Of a DNA stretch of 13,220 nt, positions 1 through 7,750 are shown piece by piece. Position 1 is the stretch's first letter. Each line of letters begins with the position of its first letter. The notes beneath the pieces are model-generated. The model was not told the origin of the DNA, did not search any database, and saw nothing but the letters and a program-made list of their open reading frames with translations. Source of the DNA: a bacterium (GTDB lineage Bacteria > Patescibacteria > Saccharimonadia > Saccharimonadales > UBA4665); NCBI GenBank assembly GCA_021778165.1, contig JAJYCU010000002.1:1-13220 (forward strand), written 5' to 3'. A program made the position numbers and the translations under genes.

Positions 1-964
1 TAACTTTATTTCCAATTGCAGCACCTGTTACATCAAGAGCATCTAAAACTGTTACACCGGCGTTCATTAATGAAGCGAAGGTTCTAGAAAATCTAGCAAT
101 TGCAATTTTTAAGATTATTACTTTAACTACTGGGATTTTAAGTAACCAGAGATGAAAGTTGTATTTACCCTTGTCGGTTTTAATATATTTTAAGAAATAT
201 GAGAAGGCAAAACCAAATATAACTACAATAATAATCAGGTTAGGCGTACTTTTAACCACCGGAATACTATTTATGCCAGGTATTAGCTTAACTATAGTCG
301 GTCTAACGCAGTAGTTAGATAAATCTAGTAATACTTGACTGTAAATTGGAAGATGAGCATGTGGACCAGCAAGTGAGAATATGATGCCTTCAATCTTCGG
401 CATTATAAAAAGCATGATGCCAAAGAAAGCCAAGATTGTTATGGTCAATATAACAATTGGATACATCATGGCACTTTTGATTTTCTTTTTTATACTTGCA
501 TCAAGTTCTACTTGAGAAGCTAATCTTTTTAAAATCTTATCTAAAATTCCACCTTCCTCACCAGCTCTAATCATACTGATATAAACTTCTGAAAAAACTG
601 TTGGAAATTTAGCAAATGACTCGCCGAGTGATAATCCACTTTCAACATCTTTAGTAATAAAACCAAGGACTTCTCTTAAATAAATACTTTCACTATCTGC
701 TGCTAGGGCAGAAAGTGATCTGACTAGCGGTACTCCTGCAGTCACCATAGTTGATAATTGTCGAGTAAATATTACTAAATCTTGTGTTTTTACTTTCTTA
801 GACGGTGCGAAGATTGAATTATGTTTCTTTTTCTCGGCCTCAATTAAAAGAGGTTTAACACCTTGTTTATGGAGTAACATTAATAGAGCTTGTTTATTAA
901 CAGCTTCAGCAGTACCAGAAATTGTTCGTCCTTCTTTTGTGGTTGCTTTATAGACAAAGTTCAT
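1..964 (-). CDS. pilC: PilC, type IV pilus inner-membrane platform protein (type II secretion F family), partial at the 3' end
   Basis: The gene reads from an ATG at 964 leftward and leaves the window after 321 codons with no stop; family members are about 400 residues, so roughly the last 80 are missing. Residues 1-50 form the usual N-terminal region (MNFVYKATTKEGRTISG). The first GspF domain spans about 62-185, with TRQLSTMVTAGVPL at 67-80 and MIRAGEEGG at 131-139. Membrane helices lie near 166-190 and 241-260. The second GspF repeat starts at about 290 (RFSRTFASLMNAGVTVLDAL), which echoes the first. PilC sits in the cytoplasmic membrane and couples the pilus motor ATPase to assembly of the pilin fibre. 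The start lies 4 nt after the pilB stop, so the two genes are surely co-transcribed and perhaps translationally coupled. The family call is firm; whether the machine makes a motility, adhesion or uptake pilus cannot be told from here. Confidence 0.94.
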   Translation of the reverse strand, partial: MNFVYKATTKEGRTISGTAEAVNKQALLMLLHKQGVKPLLIEAEKKKHNSIFAPSKKVKTQDLVIFTRQLSTMVTAGVPLVRSLSALAADSESIYLREVLGFITKDVESGLSLGESFAKFPTVFSEVYISMIRAGEEGGILDKILKRLASQVELDASIKKKIKSAMMYPIVILTITILAFFGIMLFIMPKIEGIIFSLAGPHAHLPIYSQVLLDLSNYCVRPTIVKLIPGINSIPVVKSTPNLIIIVVIFGFAFSYFLKYIKTDKGKYNFHLWLLKIPVVKVIILKIAIARFSRTFASLMNAGVTVLDALDVTGAAIGNKV

Positions 965-968
965 ATGC

Positions 969-2783
969 TTATTGTACAACTGCTGTAGTCGTAACTCGAA
1001 GAATTTCTTCGATTGTTGTTTCTCCTCTTAGAGCTTTAATTAATCCATCTATTTGAATTGCTAACATACTTTCAGATATGGCAGTTTTTTCAATATCATC
1101 ACTGGAAGAGTTATTTATAATCATTTTTTGAATAGATTCAGAATTAGAAAGTACTTCATAGATGCCAATTCTACCTCTATAACCAGTATGACTACAAATT
1201 TCACAGCCATCTTTACTGGTTCTAAATAACCTGGTTATCTTAGTTGGCGTTGAACTTAAATCATCAATGGATAATTCTGTGGTGGTTTTGTTAATACCAA
1301 TACCATCATTTAACGCCGATTCTTCAAGCTGATTTAAATGTTTAATTCCATTAGTCGCGTCAATGTTAAATAATTTTGATAGATGTTTATTAAAAGCTTC
1401 ATCAGGCACAAAAGATTCTTTACAGTTATAACAGAGTTTCCTTACTAGTCTCTGAGCTACAACAACTCTAACGGTGCTAGCAATTAAAAATGGTTCAACT
1501 CCCATATCAAGTAGTCTAGGCAGACAAGTCGCGGCATTATTAGTGTGTAGAGTAGAGAAGACTAAGTGTCCAGTTAGAGCAGCCTGAACTGCTAAGTCGG
1601 CTGTTTCATGGTCTCTAATCTCACCTAACATTATAATATTAGGATCTTGACGCAGCAGTGCTCTAAGACCATTAGCAAAAGTCATACCGGCAATTGGATT
1701 GACTTGAGTTTGATTAGCTCCGACAATATGGTATTCAATTGGGTCCTCGATGGTCGAAATGTTAACATCCGGACTATTTAGTGAACTAAGAACGCTAAAA
1801 AGAGTGGTTGATTTTCCAGAACCAGTCGGCCCAGTTACTAAAATCATACCGTGGGGTTGAGTAATGGCATGGTTTAATTCAATTAAAGCTGATCCCCAGA
1901 AACCTAATTCTGTAAAATCAGCTGCTTTTGATGATTCATTTAGGATTCTAAGCACTACTTTTTCACCGTCAAGAATTGGTAGGGTTGAGACTCTAAGAGC
2001 ATAAACAGATCCATTAACTTCAACCTTAAATCGACCATCTTGAGGTGCTCGATGTTCATCGATCTTTAAGTTTGAAAGAATTTTGATACGACTAATGAGT
2101 GAGTTTAATAATTTTCTAGGTAGTTTGTTAGATTCTTTTAATATGCCATCTATACGGTATCTAATGACGACATAATCTTCCCTTGGTTCAATATGGATAT
2201 CACTAGCTCCTGCTTTTATGCCGTATTCAATTAATAGATTAACGGTTTGAGCTACAGGTGAATCTTCAGCTAAATCACTTTCGTCAATTGATTCTATTTC
2301 ATCACTTTCATCTTGAGAAGCAATTACTTTTGTCAGTTCATTACCAATATTACCTCTATATTGACCGAGTGAAGCCTGAAGAAGACTGTTTGTTGTTATG
2401 TAGACTCTAATATTATTACCGAGTTGTTTTTGAAGAAAGTTTAATGCCTGGATATCATCTGGGTCTTCCATGGCAAGTAATTTAGTGTCATTTTCATCAA
2501 TATCAAAAACTATGGCGTTATATTGATTAGCAATTCGTTCTGGTAAGAGTTTTAAAACTTCTGGTTTAATATCTTTTCCATTTAATTCAATAAAAGGAAC
2601 ATCAATTTCTTTAGCATAAAGCTTTGTTAGATCTTTTTCAGATAGTAGGTTATTCTTAATAACTAAATCTTGCAGAGGTTTTTTATCAGTTTTTTCTTGT
2701 TCACGAAGTAGCTTTAATTGTTCATCAGATATATTCTTGGTATCTGTTAACAATTTTTCAACTAGCGAATCTGGAATTCTCAT
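969..2783 (-). CDS. pilB: PilB-type hexameric ATPase, type IV pilus assembly motor (GspE/PulE family)
   Basis: This 604-residue protein powers pilus extension from the cytoplasmic face of the membrane. Residues 1-145 resemble the MshEN/GspE N-terminal domain (helical start, then DVPFIELNGKDIKPEVLKLL). The ATPase domains follow: an N-terminal PAS-like part with ASDIHIEPRED at 193-203, Walker A GPTGSGKST at 318-326, an Asp box STIEDPIEY at 343-351, Walker B IIMLGEIRD at 383-391, and a His box GHLVFSTLHTN at 405-415. A zinc-type tetracysteine is visible as C451/C454 and C527/C530, but about 72 residues separate the pairs, more than the roughly 30-50 I expect. The extra stretch is polar. Catalytic motifs are intact. 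The ATG at 2783 fits the family start; there is no clear Shine-Dalgarno sequence. The gene is first in the pilB-pilC pair and divergent from recA. Confidence 0.95.
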   Translation of the reverse strand: MRIPDSLVEKLLTDTKNISDEQLKLLREQEKTDKKPLQDLVIKNNLLSEKDLTKLYAKEIDVPFIELNGKDIKPEVLKLLPERIANQYNAIVFDIDENDTKLLAMEDPDDIQALNFLQKQLGNNIRVYITTNSLLQASLGQYRGNIGNELTKVIASQDESDEIESIDESDLAEDSPVAQTVNLLIEYGIKAGASDIHIEPREDYVVIRYRIDGILKESNKLPRKLLNSLISRIKILSNLKIDEHRAPQDGRFKVEVNGSVYALRVSTLPILDGEKVVLRILNESSKAADFTELGFWGSALIELNHAITQPHGMILVTGPTGSGKSTTLFSVLSSLNSPDVNISTIEDPIEYHIVGANQTQVNPIAGMTFANGLRALLRQDPNIIMLGEIRDHETADLAVQAALTGHLVFSTLHTNNAATCLPRLLDMGVEPFLIASTVRVVVAQRLVRKLCYNCKESFVPDEAFNKHLSKLFNIDATNGIKHLNQLEESALNDGIGINKTTTELSIDDLSSTPTKITRLFRTSKDGCEICSHTGYRGRIGIYEVLSNSESIQKMIINNSSSDDIEKTAISESMLAIQIDGLIKALRGETTIEEILRVTTTAVVQ

Positions 2784-2820
2784 ATTTTATATTTAGTATT
2801 TAGCTTTATTAATAAGCATA

Positions 2821-2829
2821 ATCATAACA
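2821..2829 (-). promoter_or_regulatory. Candidate extended -10 promoter for pilB-pilC
   Basis: On the minus strand the sequence TGTTATGAT (TG, one base, then TATGAT) lies about 40 nt upstream of the pilB ATG, which would give a leader of about 30 nt. No convincing -35 box is seen. The call rests on resemblance to the other TGn-extended -10 boxes in this window and is weak on its own. Confidence 0.35.
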
Positions 2830-2896
2830 AATTTTGCTTATAATCTGAACTTTAAATCTGAATTTTTTAGTTTAGGACTTCATTTAAATATTAAAA

Positions 2897-2905
2897 TGGT
2901 AAAAT
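2897..2905 (+). promoter_or_regulatory. Candidate extended -10 promoter for recA-recX
   Basis: TGGTAAAAT is a TGn-extended -10 box with its last base at 2905. The predicted start is near 2912, giving a leader of about 48 nt before the recA ATG. There is no good -35 match, which is tolerable for an extended -10. I see no inverted repeat like a LexA operator, either the CTGT-N8-ACAG type or the GAAC/GTTC type, between pilB and recA. Confidence 0.45.
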
Positions 2906-2959
2906 AAGATATAGAGGTGGTAATTTTAAGTTAATTTTAAAAAAGAGGGTATTTAAAGT

Positions 2960-3982
2960 ATGAAAGATAAAATTGTTAAAGAATCAGCAGCTGCGGCAGA
3001 CAATAAGTCTAAAGCATTATCGATTGCTTTAGAATCAATTGAAAAACAGTTTGGTAAGGGTTCTATCATGAAATTAGGTGACTACACTGCTAAATCAGTA
3101 GAGTGTATATCAACTGGGTCTTTATCTCTAGATTTAGCACTAGGCGGTGGTTTACCAAAAGGCCGAATTGTTGAAATATATGGTCCTGAAAGTTCAGGTA
3201 AAACAACTCTAACTCTTCATGCTATTGCTGAAGTCCAAAAGAATGGTGGTGTAGCGGCTTTTATTGACGCTGAACATGCTCTTGATCCTTCATATGCTAA
3301 AAGAATTGGTGTTGATGTTGACAATTTATTGTTGTCACAACCAGATAATGGAGAACAAGCCTTAGAAATAGTTGAAACTTTAGTTAGATCAAATGCTGTC
3401 GATATTATTGTTATTGATTCAGTGGCTGCTTTAGTACCAAAAGCTGAAATTGAAGGCGAAATGGGCGATAGCCACATGGGTCTGCAAGCAAGACTAATGA
3501 GTCAGGCTTTACGTAAATTAACTGGAATTATTAGTCGTTCTCATGTCACAGTCGTTTTCATTAACCAAATTAGGATGAAAATTGGTGTGATGTTTGGTAA
3601 CCCAGAAACAACAACTGGTGGTAATGCACTGAAATTTTATGCTAGTGTTCGAATGGATATTCGTCGAATTAGTCAAATTAAGCAAGAAGATGTTGTTGTT
3701 GGTAATAGAACTAAGGTAAAAGTAGTTAAGAATAAGATTGCTGCCCCATTCCGTGAGGCCGAGTTTGACATCATGTACAACAAGGGGATATCAAGAACTG
3801 GTGACGTACTTGATTTAGCTATCAATCACAATATTGTCGATAAAGCCGGCGCATGGTTCTCCTACCAAGGCAATAAAATTGGCCAAGGAAGAGAATCGGT
3901 TAAAACTTATTTTGAGAACAATCCAAAAATAATGAATGAAGTTGTAGATAAAATTCTATTAGCAGAGTCTAAAAGAGCTTAG
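2960..3982 (+). CDS. recA: RecA recombinase
   Basis: RecA forms an ATP-dependent filament on single-stranded DNA for homology search and strand exchange. The 340-residue protein has a short N-terminal helix domain, Walker A GPESSGKT at 75-82, the catalytic region [10 protein letters not shown] at 101-110, Walker B DIIVIDS at 148-154, the L1 loop with [18 protein letters not shown] at 165-182, and the L2 loop with [19 protein letters not shown] at 211-229. The C-terminal domain ends [10 protein letters not shown], so the run of acidic residues that damps E. coli RecA is absent. The ATG at 2960 is preceded by AGAGGG at 2944-2949, a clear Shine-Dalgarno sequence about 10 nt upstream. recX follows after 14 nt. 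All key residues look intact, so an active enzyme is expected. Confidence 0.99.
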   Translation: MKDKIVKESAAAADNKSKALSIALESIEKQFGKGSIMKLGDYTAKSVECISTGSLSLDLALGGGLPKGRIVEIYGPESSGKTTLTLHAIAEVQKNGGVAAFIDAEHALDPSYAKRIGVDVDNLLLSQPDNGEQALEIVETLVRSNAVDIIVIDSVAALVPKAEIEGEMGDSHMGLQARLMSQALRKLTGIISRSHVTVVFINQIRMKIGVMFGNPETTTGGNALKFYASVRMDIRRISQIKQEDVVVGNRTKVKVVKNKIAAPFREAEFDIMYNKGISRTGDVLDLAINHNIVDKAGAWFSYQGNKIGQGRESVKTYFENNPKIMNEVVDKILLAESKRA

Positions 3983-3996
3983 ACCAAACAAAATTC

Positions 3997-4593
3997 ATGA
4001 TTATTTCAAATTTAGTACCATCAAGAACTAATCATGGATTAATATCAATTTATTCTGATTCAAAATTATTAGTTGAGCTTTCAATTGAATCAATTGAAAA
4101 ATTTAATCTAAAAATTGGTTATCACCTATCTAGTGATGAAATCAGACTACTTGAAATAGAGTCAACTAAAGAGATTTATTATCGAAAATCGCTTAATCTA
4201 ATTTCTATTAGAAAAAGGAGTATTAAAGAGATAGCGGAATATTTATCTAGGTTTAAACTTAATCAAGAATTAATTGATGAGATTGTCGAAAGATTAATTA
4301 GCAGAGGCTATCTTAATGACTTAGAATTTGCAAAAGCATTTGTTAGTGATCGAAATCTTTTAAATCCAACATCTTTTATTAAATTAACTTATTTATTAAG
4401 AGCTAAAGGCATCAGTCAAGAAATAATCGATTCAGTTATAAAGAAAGCCGAAGTTAATGATTTTTCACTTAAAAGCTTGATAGACAAGAAACGTCGGATT
4501 ACAAGGTATCAAGATGATAAGAACTTAATAAATTATTTAATGAGGCAAGGATTTTCTTACTCTGATATTAAAGAAAAACTGTCAGAAAATTAA
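3997..4593 (+). CDS. recX: RecX regulatory protein
   Basis: RecX binds inside the RecA filament groove and limits its activity. The 198-residue protein has a poorly conserved N-terminal region of about 65 residues, then three-helix repeats typical of the family. The first two are RKRSIKEIAEYLSRF at 72-86 and ELIDEIVERLISRGYLNDLEFAKAFVSDR at 91-119. A third follows from about 127 (IKLTYLLRAKGISQEIID), and the last helices carry INYLMRQGFSYSDIKEKL at 178-195. Its place 14 nt downstream of recA is the classical recA-recX arrangement and supports the name. No Shine-Dalgarno sequence is seen before the ATG, so it probably depends on recA translation or read-through. The stop TAA overlaps the stop of the converging PRC-barrel gene in a shared TTAA. 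Confidence 0.9.
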   Translation: MIISNLVPSRTNHGLISIYSDSKLLVELSIESIEKFNLKIGYHLSSDEIRLLEIESTKEIYYRKSLNLISIRKRSIKEIAEYLSRFKLNQELIDEIVERLISRGYLNDLEFAKAFVSDRNLLNPTSFIKLTYLLRAKGISQEIIDSVIKKAEVNDFSLKSLIDKKRRITRYQDDKNLINYLMRQGFSYSDIKEKLSEN

Positions 4594-5108
4594 ACAGCCA
4601 GTACTGAAGCCGTTGCCTTAAGCGTAGCTTCTAGTTCATCAACGATTACTTTTTTATCATTAATTTCTATAATTTGGCTTCGATCGATACTTAATAGCGC
4701 ACCATTAAAGTTTCGCATAATTGATTGTGAAACATATAGTTTGCTAATGAACATATTATTTGTATCAAAAGCAAAGTCAGATATTTTACCTAATTTTTTT
4801 CCTGACACTGTCACAGTTATTTTATTTATTAAGTTATATTCAATTTCTATTACTTTCTCTAGTCTGATTAAATCTTTCGGTTCACTCAAGCAATCATAAT
4901 CATTAACAATAAAACCATCCTTATTAATTTCTCGGATATCTTGATTCAAAAGGATTCTAACACTTTTACTAATATTATCTTGAACGAAAAAACCTTCTAT
5001 TTTTAGATTATTTGGTTGGATTAGTGTCTTTATGATGGTGGCAATTGGACGACCCTCTCTTATAGAAAAGATTTTTTTATCTGATAGAGAATTATTTAGT
5101 AGCAACAT
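4590..5108 (-). CDS. PRC-barrel domain protein (two PRC-barrel units)
   Basis: This small soluble protein of about 172 residues has two repeats that look like PRC-barrel beta domains. The first has GRPIATIIKTLIQP followed by LKIEGFFV; the second has KKLGKISDFAFDTNN followed by ISKLYV. The pattern is a G-x-I/L-G-K-I strand with a later I-x-x-L/F-x-V strand, as in RimM C-termini and photosynthetic reaction centre H subunits. No signal peptide, membrane helix or catalytic motif is seen, and the exact role is unknown. A TTG at 5111 directly precedes the ATG at 5108; I prefer the ATG. A TATAAT box at 5116-5121 on the same strand would start the transcript almost at the initiation codon, so the mRNA may be leaderless. 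The gene is divergent from tsaE and convergent with recX. Confidence 0.72.
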   Translation of the reverse strand: MLLLNNSLSDKKIFSIREGRPIATIIKTLIQPNNLKIEGFFVQDNISKSVRILLNQDIREINKDGFIVNDYDCLSEPKDLIRLEKVIEIEYNLINKITVTVSGKKLGKISDFAFDTNNMFISKLYVSQSIMRNFNGALLSIDRSQIIEINDKKVIVDELEATLKATASVLAV

Positions 5109-5115
5109 CAATTTA

Positions 5116-5121
5116 ATTATA
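5116..5121 (-). promoter_or_regulatory. Candidate -10 box giving a leaderless PRC-barrel mRNA
   Basis: On the minus strand TATAAT occupies 5116-5121. A start about 7 nt downstream falls at 5108-5111, on the initiation codon itself. No Shine-Dalgarno sequence precedes the gene, which agrees with leaderless translation. The -35 region is not recognisable. Confidence 0.35.
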
Positions 5122-5159
5122 AACTAAATGATATAGATTAGTTGAGATTGCCCCTAAAT

Positions 5160-5165
5160 TATAAT
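5160..5165 (+). promoter_or_regulatory. Candidate -10 box for tsaE-tsaB
   Basis: TATAAT at 5160-5165 lies 17 nt before the tsaE ATG at 5183, predicting a leader of only about 10 nt with no Shine-Dalgarno sequence. A TTGAGA at 5142-5147 is too close (12 nt) to act as a normal -35 with it. Confidence 0.4.
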
Positions 5166-5182
5166 TAATTTAAAATAGACAA

Positions 5183-5638
5183 ATGATTGAGATTGTTTCT
5201 AGTAGTGAAGATCAAACCGGAAAGGTTGGTCATTATATCGGCCAGCATTTAATTGGTGGTGAACTTATTATTTTAGATGGTGATTTAGGTAGCGGTAAAA
5301 CAACCTTAACTAGAGGTATAGTAAAAGGTGCCAAGTCGACTGATGAAGTCTCTAGCCCAAGTTTTGTAATTAAAAATGAATACAGATCGAACAATTTTAT
5401 AATTTCTCATTTTGATTTTTATCGGTTGAATGATCCTGGCATAATGGCAAATCTTTTAAATGAAACTATTAATGACAATAAATTTGTTTCCATAATTGAG
5501 TGGAGTAATATCGTTAATGACTTATTAGTTAAGCCTAAACTGACCATTAAATTTTTAACATTAAAAGAGACAGTACGAAAGATTGTTTTAGATTATGATA
5601 AACAATTAAATTATCTTATAGAAGGGCTTATTGTATGA
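5183..5638 (+). CDS. tsaE: TsaE, ATPase of the tRNA t6A37 synthesis complex
   Basis: TsaE works with TsaB and TsaD to place threonylcarbamoyl on A37 of ANN-decoding tRNAs; its ATP hydrolysis resets the complex. The 151-residue length is normal. The P-loop GDLGSGKTT is at 33-41, followed by TRGI. The conserved block VSSPSFVIKNEY at 56-67 and the HFDFYRL motif at 76-82 are present. IIEWSN at 104-109 is the family's Walker-B-like segment (E106, W107). The stop TGA overlaps the tsaB ATG as ATGA, so the two are translationally coupled, which supports both names. No Shine-Dalgarno sequence precedes the start, and the leader is probably very short. Confidence 0.95.
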   Translation: MIEIVSSSEDQTGKVGHYIGQHLIGGELIILDGDLGSGKTTLTRGIVKGAKSTDEVSSPSFVIKNEYRSNNFIISHFDFYRLNDPGIMANLLNETINDNKFVSIIEWSNIVNDLLVKPKLTIKFLTLKETVRKIVLDYDKQLNYLIEGLIV

Positions 5639-6027
5639 AAATATTAGCTATTCGAACAGATCAACCAGAATCACAGTTATTTTTATTGAATGATTCAGGA
5701 GTAATTGACCAAGAAATATGGTTAGCAGATCGGACTCTTGCAGTCAGTTTGAATAATAAAATAAAAGAATTACTTGATAGGAATAATTTAAAATTAAAAG
5801 ATTTAAACGGCTTAATTTTCTATAAAGGTCCTGGAAGTTTCACTGGTCTTAGAATTGGAGTATCAGTAATAAATACTTTAGCGTATGCGCTTGATATACC
5901 AATTGTTGGTAAGATGGGTCAAGATTGGTTGAACGATGGAATAAAAAGCCTATTGGACAAAATAAACGAGCAAACTATTTCACCCTTTTATGGCAGCGAA
6001 GTATATATAACTAAGGCTAAAAAGTAA
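5635..6027 (+). CDS. tsaB: TsaB-like subunit of the t6A complex, unusually short
   Basis: TsaB is a catalytically inactive ASKHA-fold partner that dimerises with TsaD. The N-terminal domain is recognisable: a beta strand LAIRTD at 4-9, an amphipathic helix NKIKELLDRNNLKLKDLNGL at 41-60, the signature KGPGSFTGLRIGVS at 64-77, then NTLAYALDIPIVG at 80-92. The protein then stops at 130 residues, whereas E. coli TsaB has 231. It lacks nearly all of the second domain yet ends PFYGSEVYITKAKK, which resembles the usual C-terminal tail (P-x-Y-x-R-x). So it looks like a compact version with an internal deletion, not a frameshifted gene. The usual DTS near the start is RTD here. The 4-nt overlap with tsaE supports the call. 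No tsaD lies in the window. Confidence 0.85.
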   Translation: MKILAIRTDQPESQLFLLNDSGVIDQEIWLADRTLAVSLNNKIKELLDRNNLKLKDLNGLIFYKGPGSFTGLRIGVSVINTLAYALDIPIVGKMGQDWLNDGIKSLLDKINEQTISPFYGSEVYITKAKK

Positions 6028-6044
6028 TTTAGTAGTCTAGAAGT

Positions 6045-6074
6045 TTGACGCTTTTCACTCAATTACTGTATATT
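6045..6074 (+). promoter_or_regulatory. Sigma-70-type promoter for rny-ymdB
   Basis: TTGACG at 6045-6050 and TATATT at 6069-6074 are separated by 18 nt, the best -35/-10 pair in the window. The predicted start is near 6081, leaving a 5' UTR of about 140 nt ahead of rny. An AGGAG at 6082-6086 follows at once and is succeeded only by a 6-codon TTG reading frame (6091-6111), which I do not call as a gene. Confidence 0.65.
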
Positions 6075-6168
6075 AATAAGCAGGAGAGACTTGTTTTTTA
6101 TAAATCGTTAATCCTACTACAGTATATTTTTTTATTAAGTCTACATTTTATTTACATTTTGAGAACAA

Positions 6169-6198
6169 ATCGAGTATCTTCTTGTTGGAATATTCGAT
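6169..6198 (+). promoter_or_regulatory. Hairpin in the rny 5' UTR
   Basis: ATCGAGTAT at 6169-6177 pairs with ATATTCGAT at 6190-6198 over 9 bp with one G-U pair, leaving a 12-nt loop. It sits 12 nt upstream of the rny Shine-Dalgarno sequence and inside the predicted long leader. There is no T-run after it, so a terminator is unlikely. Any regulatory role is inference. Confidence 0.4.
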
Positions 6199-6210
6199 AA
6201 CTCAATTATA

Positions 6211-6218
6211 AGAAAGGA
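6211..6218 (+). promoter_or_regulatory. Shine-Dalgarno sequence of rny
   Basis: AGAAAGGA lies 5 nt before the ATG at 6224. It fixes the rny start and is one of the few convincing ribosome binding sites in the window. Confidence 0.7.
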
Positions 6219-6223
6219 TTTTT

Positions 6224-7732
6224 ATGTTTGAGGTGATTTTTGCCATAGTTGGGCTTGCCATAGGTTTTGGCGGCAATCAGATAATTAATAAGAATAAGGC
6301 CAGTTCATCAAAAAATGAAGTTGAAAAGGAACTAGCCAAAGCTAAAACAGAAGCCGATAAGTTGATTTCTAAAGCTAAGGAAGATGCTCAGAAATCTATT
6401 GATGAAGCTAAAAGAGAAGAACAAAGCCGTAGGTCAGAACTACAAAATATTGAAAAGCGACTTGTTACGAGAGAAGAATCTCTAGACAAGAAACTAGATG
6501 ATTTAGATCTAAGGCAAGAAAAATTAAGATCATCTGAAACTGAAATTGAAAAATTAAAAGATGAAATTAGAGATATTCGAATAAAACAGCAGGATAAATT
6601 AGAGAAGATTGCTAAATTATCTAAAACCGATGCTGCTGAAAAACTTATGCAAATGACAGAACGAGATATTAGACAAGATTTAGTATCTCTAGTTACTAAA
6701 TTACAAAATGAAGCTAAGGAAACAGCTGAAGAAGCCGCTGCATTAGTAATTACAACTGCTATGGAGAGAATGTCTAGTGAAGTTACGGCTGAACGTACTA
6801 TCACAAGCCTAAAACTCGAAGATGAGGAAATGAAGGGAAGAATTATCGGTAAAGAAGGTCGTAACATCCAAGCTCTCCAAAAAGCAACTGGAGTCGATAT
6901 CCTAGTCGATGATACCCCAGGCTACATTGTACTAAGTAGCTTTGATCCAGTTAGAAGAGAAGTAGCTAGACAGACATTAGATATGTTAATGAAGGATGGT
7001 CGTATCCATCCAGGCCGAATTGAAGAGGTTGTTGCTAAGGCGCAAAATAATATTGAAAAAGAAGTTTTCAGAGCCGGTGAAGATGCTGCAAGAGAAGTGG
7101 GAATTGTCGGTATACCTAAAGAAATTGTTCAGATTTTAGGTGAACTTAAATTTAGAACAAGTTATGGTCAAAACGTCCTAAAACATAGTACTGAAATGGC
7201 TCATATTGCTGGGATGATTGCAGAAGAAATTGGTGCGAACGTAAAAACTGCTAAGTATGCTGCATTAGTTCATGATATTGGTAAAGCTTTGACGCATAAA
7301 GTTGAAGGTAAACATCACCATATTAGTGGTGAAATATTAAGAAAATATGGTGCACCTGAAGAAGTAGCGCTAGCCGCCGAACAACATCATGATGATGTTG
7401 AGGCTACCAGTGTTGAGGCGTTAATAATTAGAGTTGTAGATGCGATAAGTGCTTCAAGGCCTGGCGCCAGAAACATTTCAGCTGAAAATTTCGGCGAAAG
7501 AATGAGAGACCTTGAAAACGTTGCTAACAGTTTCCCTGGGATTGATAAAACTTACGCTATATCAGCTGGACGAGAGATTAGAGTTTTTGTTAAACCTGAA
7601 TCAATTGATGATTTGAGTGCTATTAAACTCGCAAGAGATATTGCAACTAAAATTGAGTCAACAATGCAATATCCTGGAACAATTAAGATTAATGTTATTC
7701 GTGAAACTAGAGCAATTGAGTTTGCAAAATAG
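6224..7732 (+). CDS. rny: RNase Y, membrane-anchored endoribonuclease
   Basis: RNase Y starts mRNA decay by cutting at the membrane. The 502-residue protein is close to the usual length (about 520). Residues 2-19 form an N-terminal membrane anchor. A long charged coiled coil runs from about 30 to 190. A KH RNA-binding domain follows, with GRIIGKEGRNIQALQKATG at 205-223 and the GKEG loop at 209-212. The HD domain covers about 318-411, with HSTEMAHIAG at 321-330, the metal-binding pair H350-D351 in AALVHDIGKAL, HHHISGE at 364-370 and EQHHDD at 386-391. The C-terminal domain begins at about 415 (family pattern GRMRDLE appears as GERMRDLE). All catalytic residues appear present. ymdB follows after 18 nt, as in many Firmicutes. 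A promoter, a long 5' UTR and a hairpin precede the gene. Confidence 0.98.
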   Translation: MFEVIFAIVGLAIGFGGNQIINKNKASSSKNEVEKELAKAKTEADKLISKAKEDAQKSIDEAKREEQSRRSELQNIEKRLVTREESLDKKLDDLDLRQEKLRSSETEIEKLKDEIRDIRIKQQDKLEKIAKLSKTDAAEKLMQMTERDIRQDLVSLVTKLQNEAKETAEEAAALVITTAMERMSSEVTAERTITSLKLEDEEMKGRIIGKEGRNIQALQKATGVDILVDDTPGYIVLSSFDPVRREVARQTLDMLMKDGRIHPGRIEEVVAKAQNNIEKEVFRAGEDAAREVGIVGIPKEIVQILGELKFRTSYGQNVLKHSTEMAHIAGMIAEEIGANVKTAKYAALVHDIGKALTHKVEGKHHHISGEILRKYGAPEEVALAAEQHHDDVEATSVEALIIRVVDAISASRPGARNISAENFGERMRDLENVANSFPGIDKTYAISAGREIRVFVKPESIDDLSAIKLARDIATKIESTMQYPGTIKINVIRETRAIEFAK

Positions 7733-7750
7733 TATTAGATTTTTTAGAAT

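Noticed and set aside
3217..3477. Minus-strand open frame inside recA
   Set aside because: Antisense shadow of the recA coding frame; no motif, no ribosome binding site.
6082..6111. AGGAG followed by a 6-codon TTG reading frame as a leader peptide for rny
   Set aside because: Only 4 nt separate the AGGAG from the TTG, the peptide is tiny and has no regulatory codon run.
6388..6867. Serine-rich minus-strand open frame inside rny
   Set aside because: Shadow of the charged coiled coil of RNase Y; composition is what antisense of Lys/Glu-rich coding gives.
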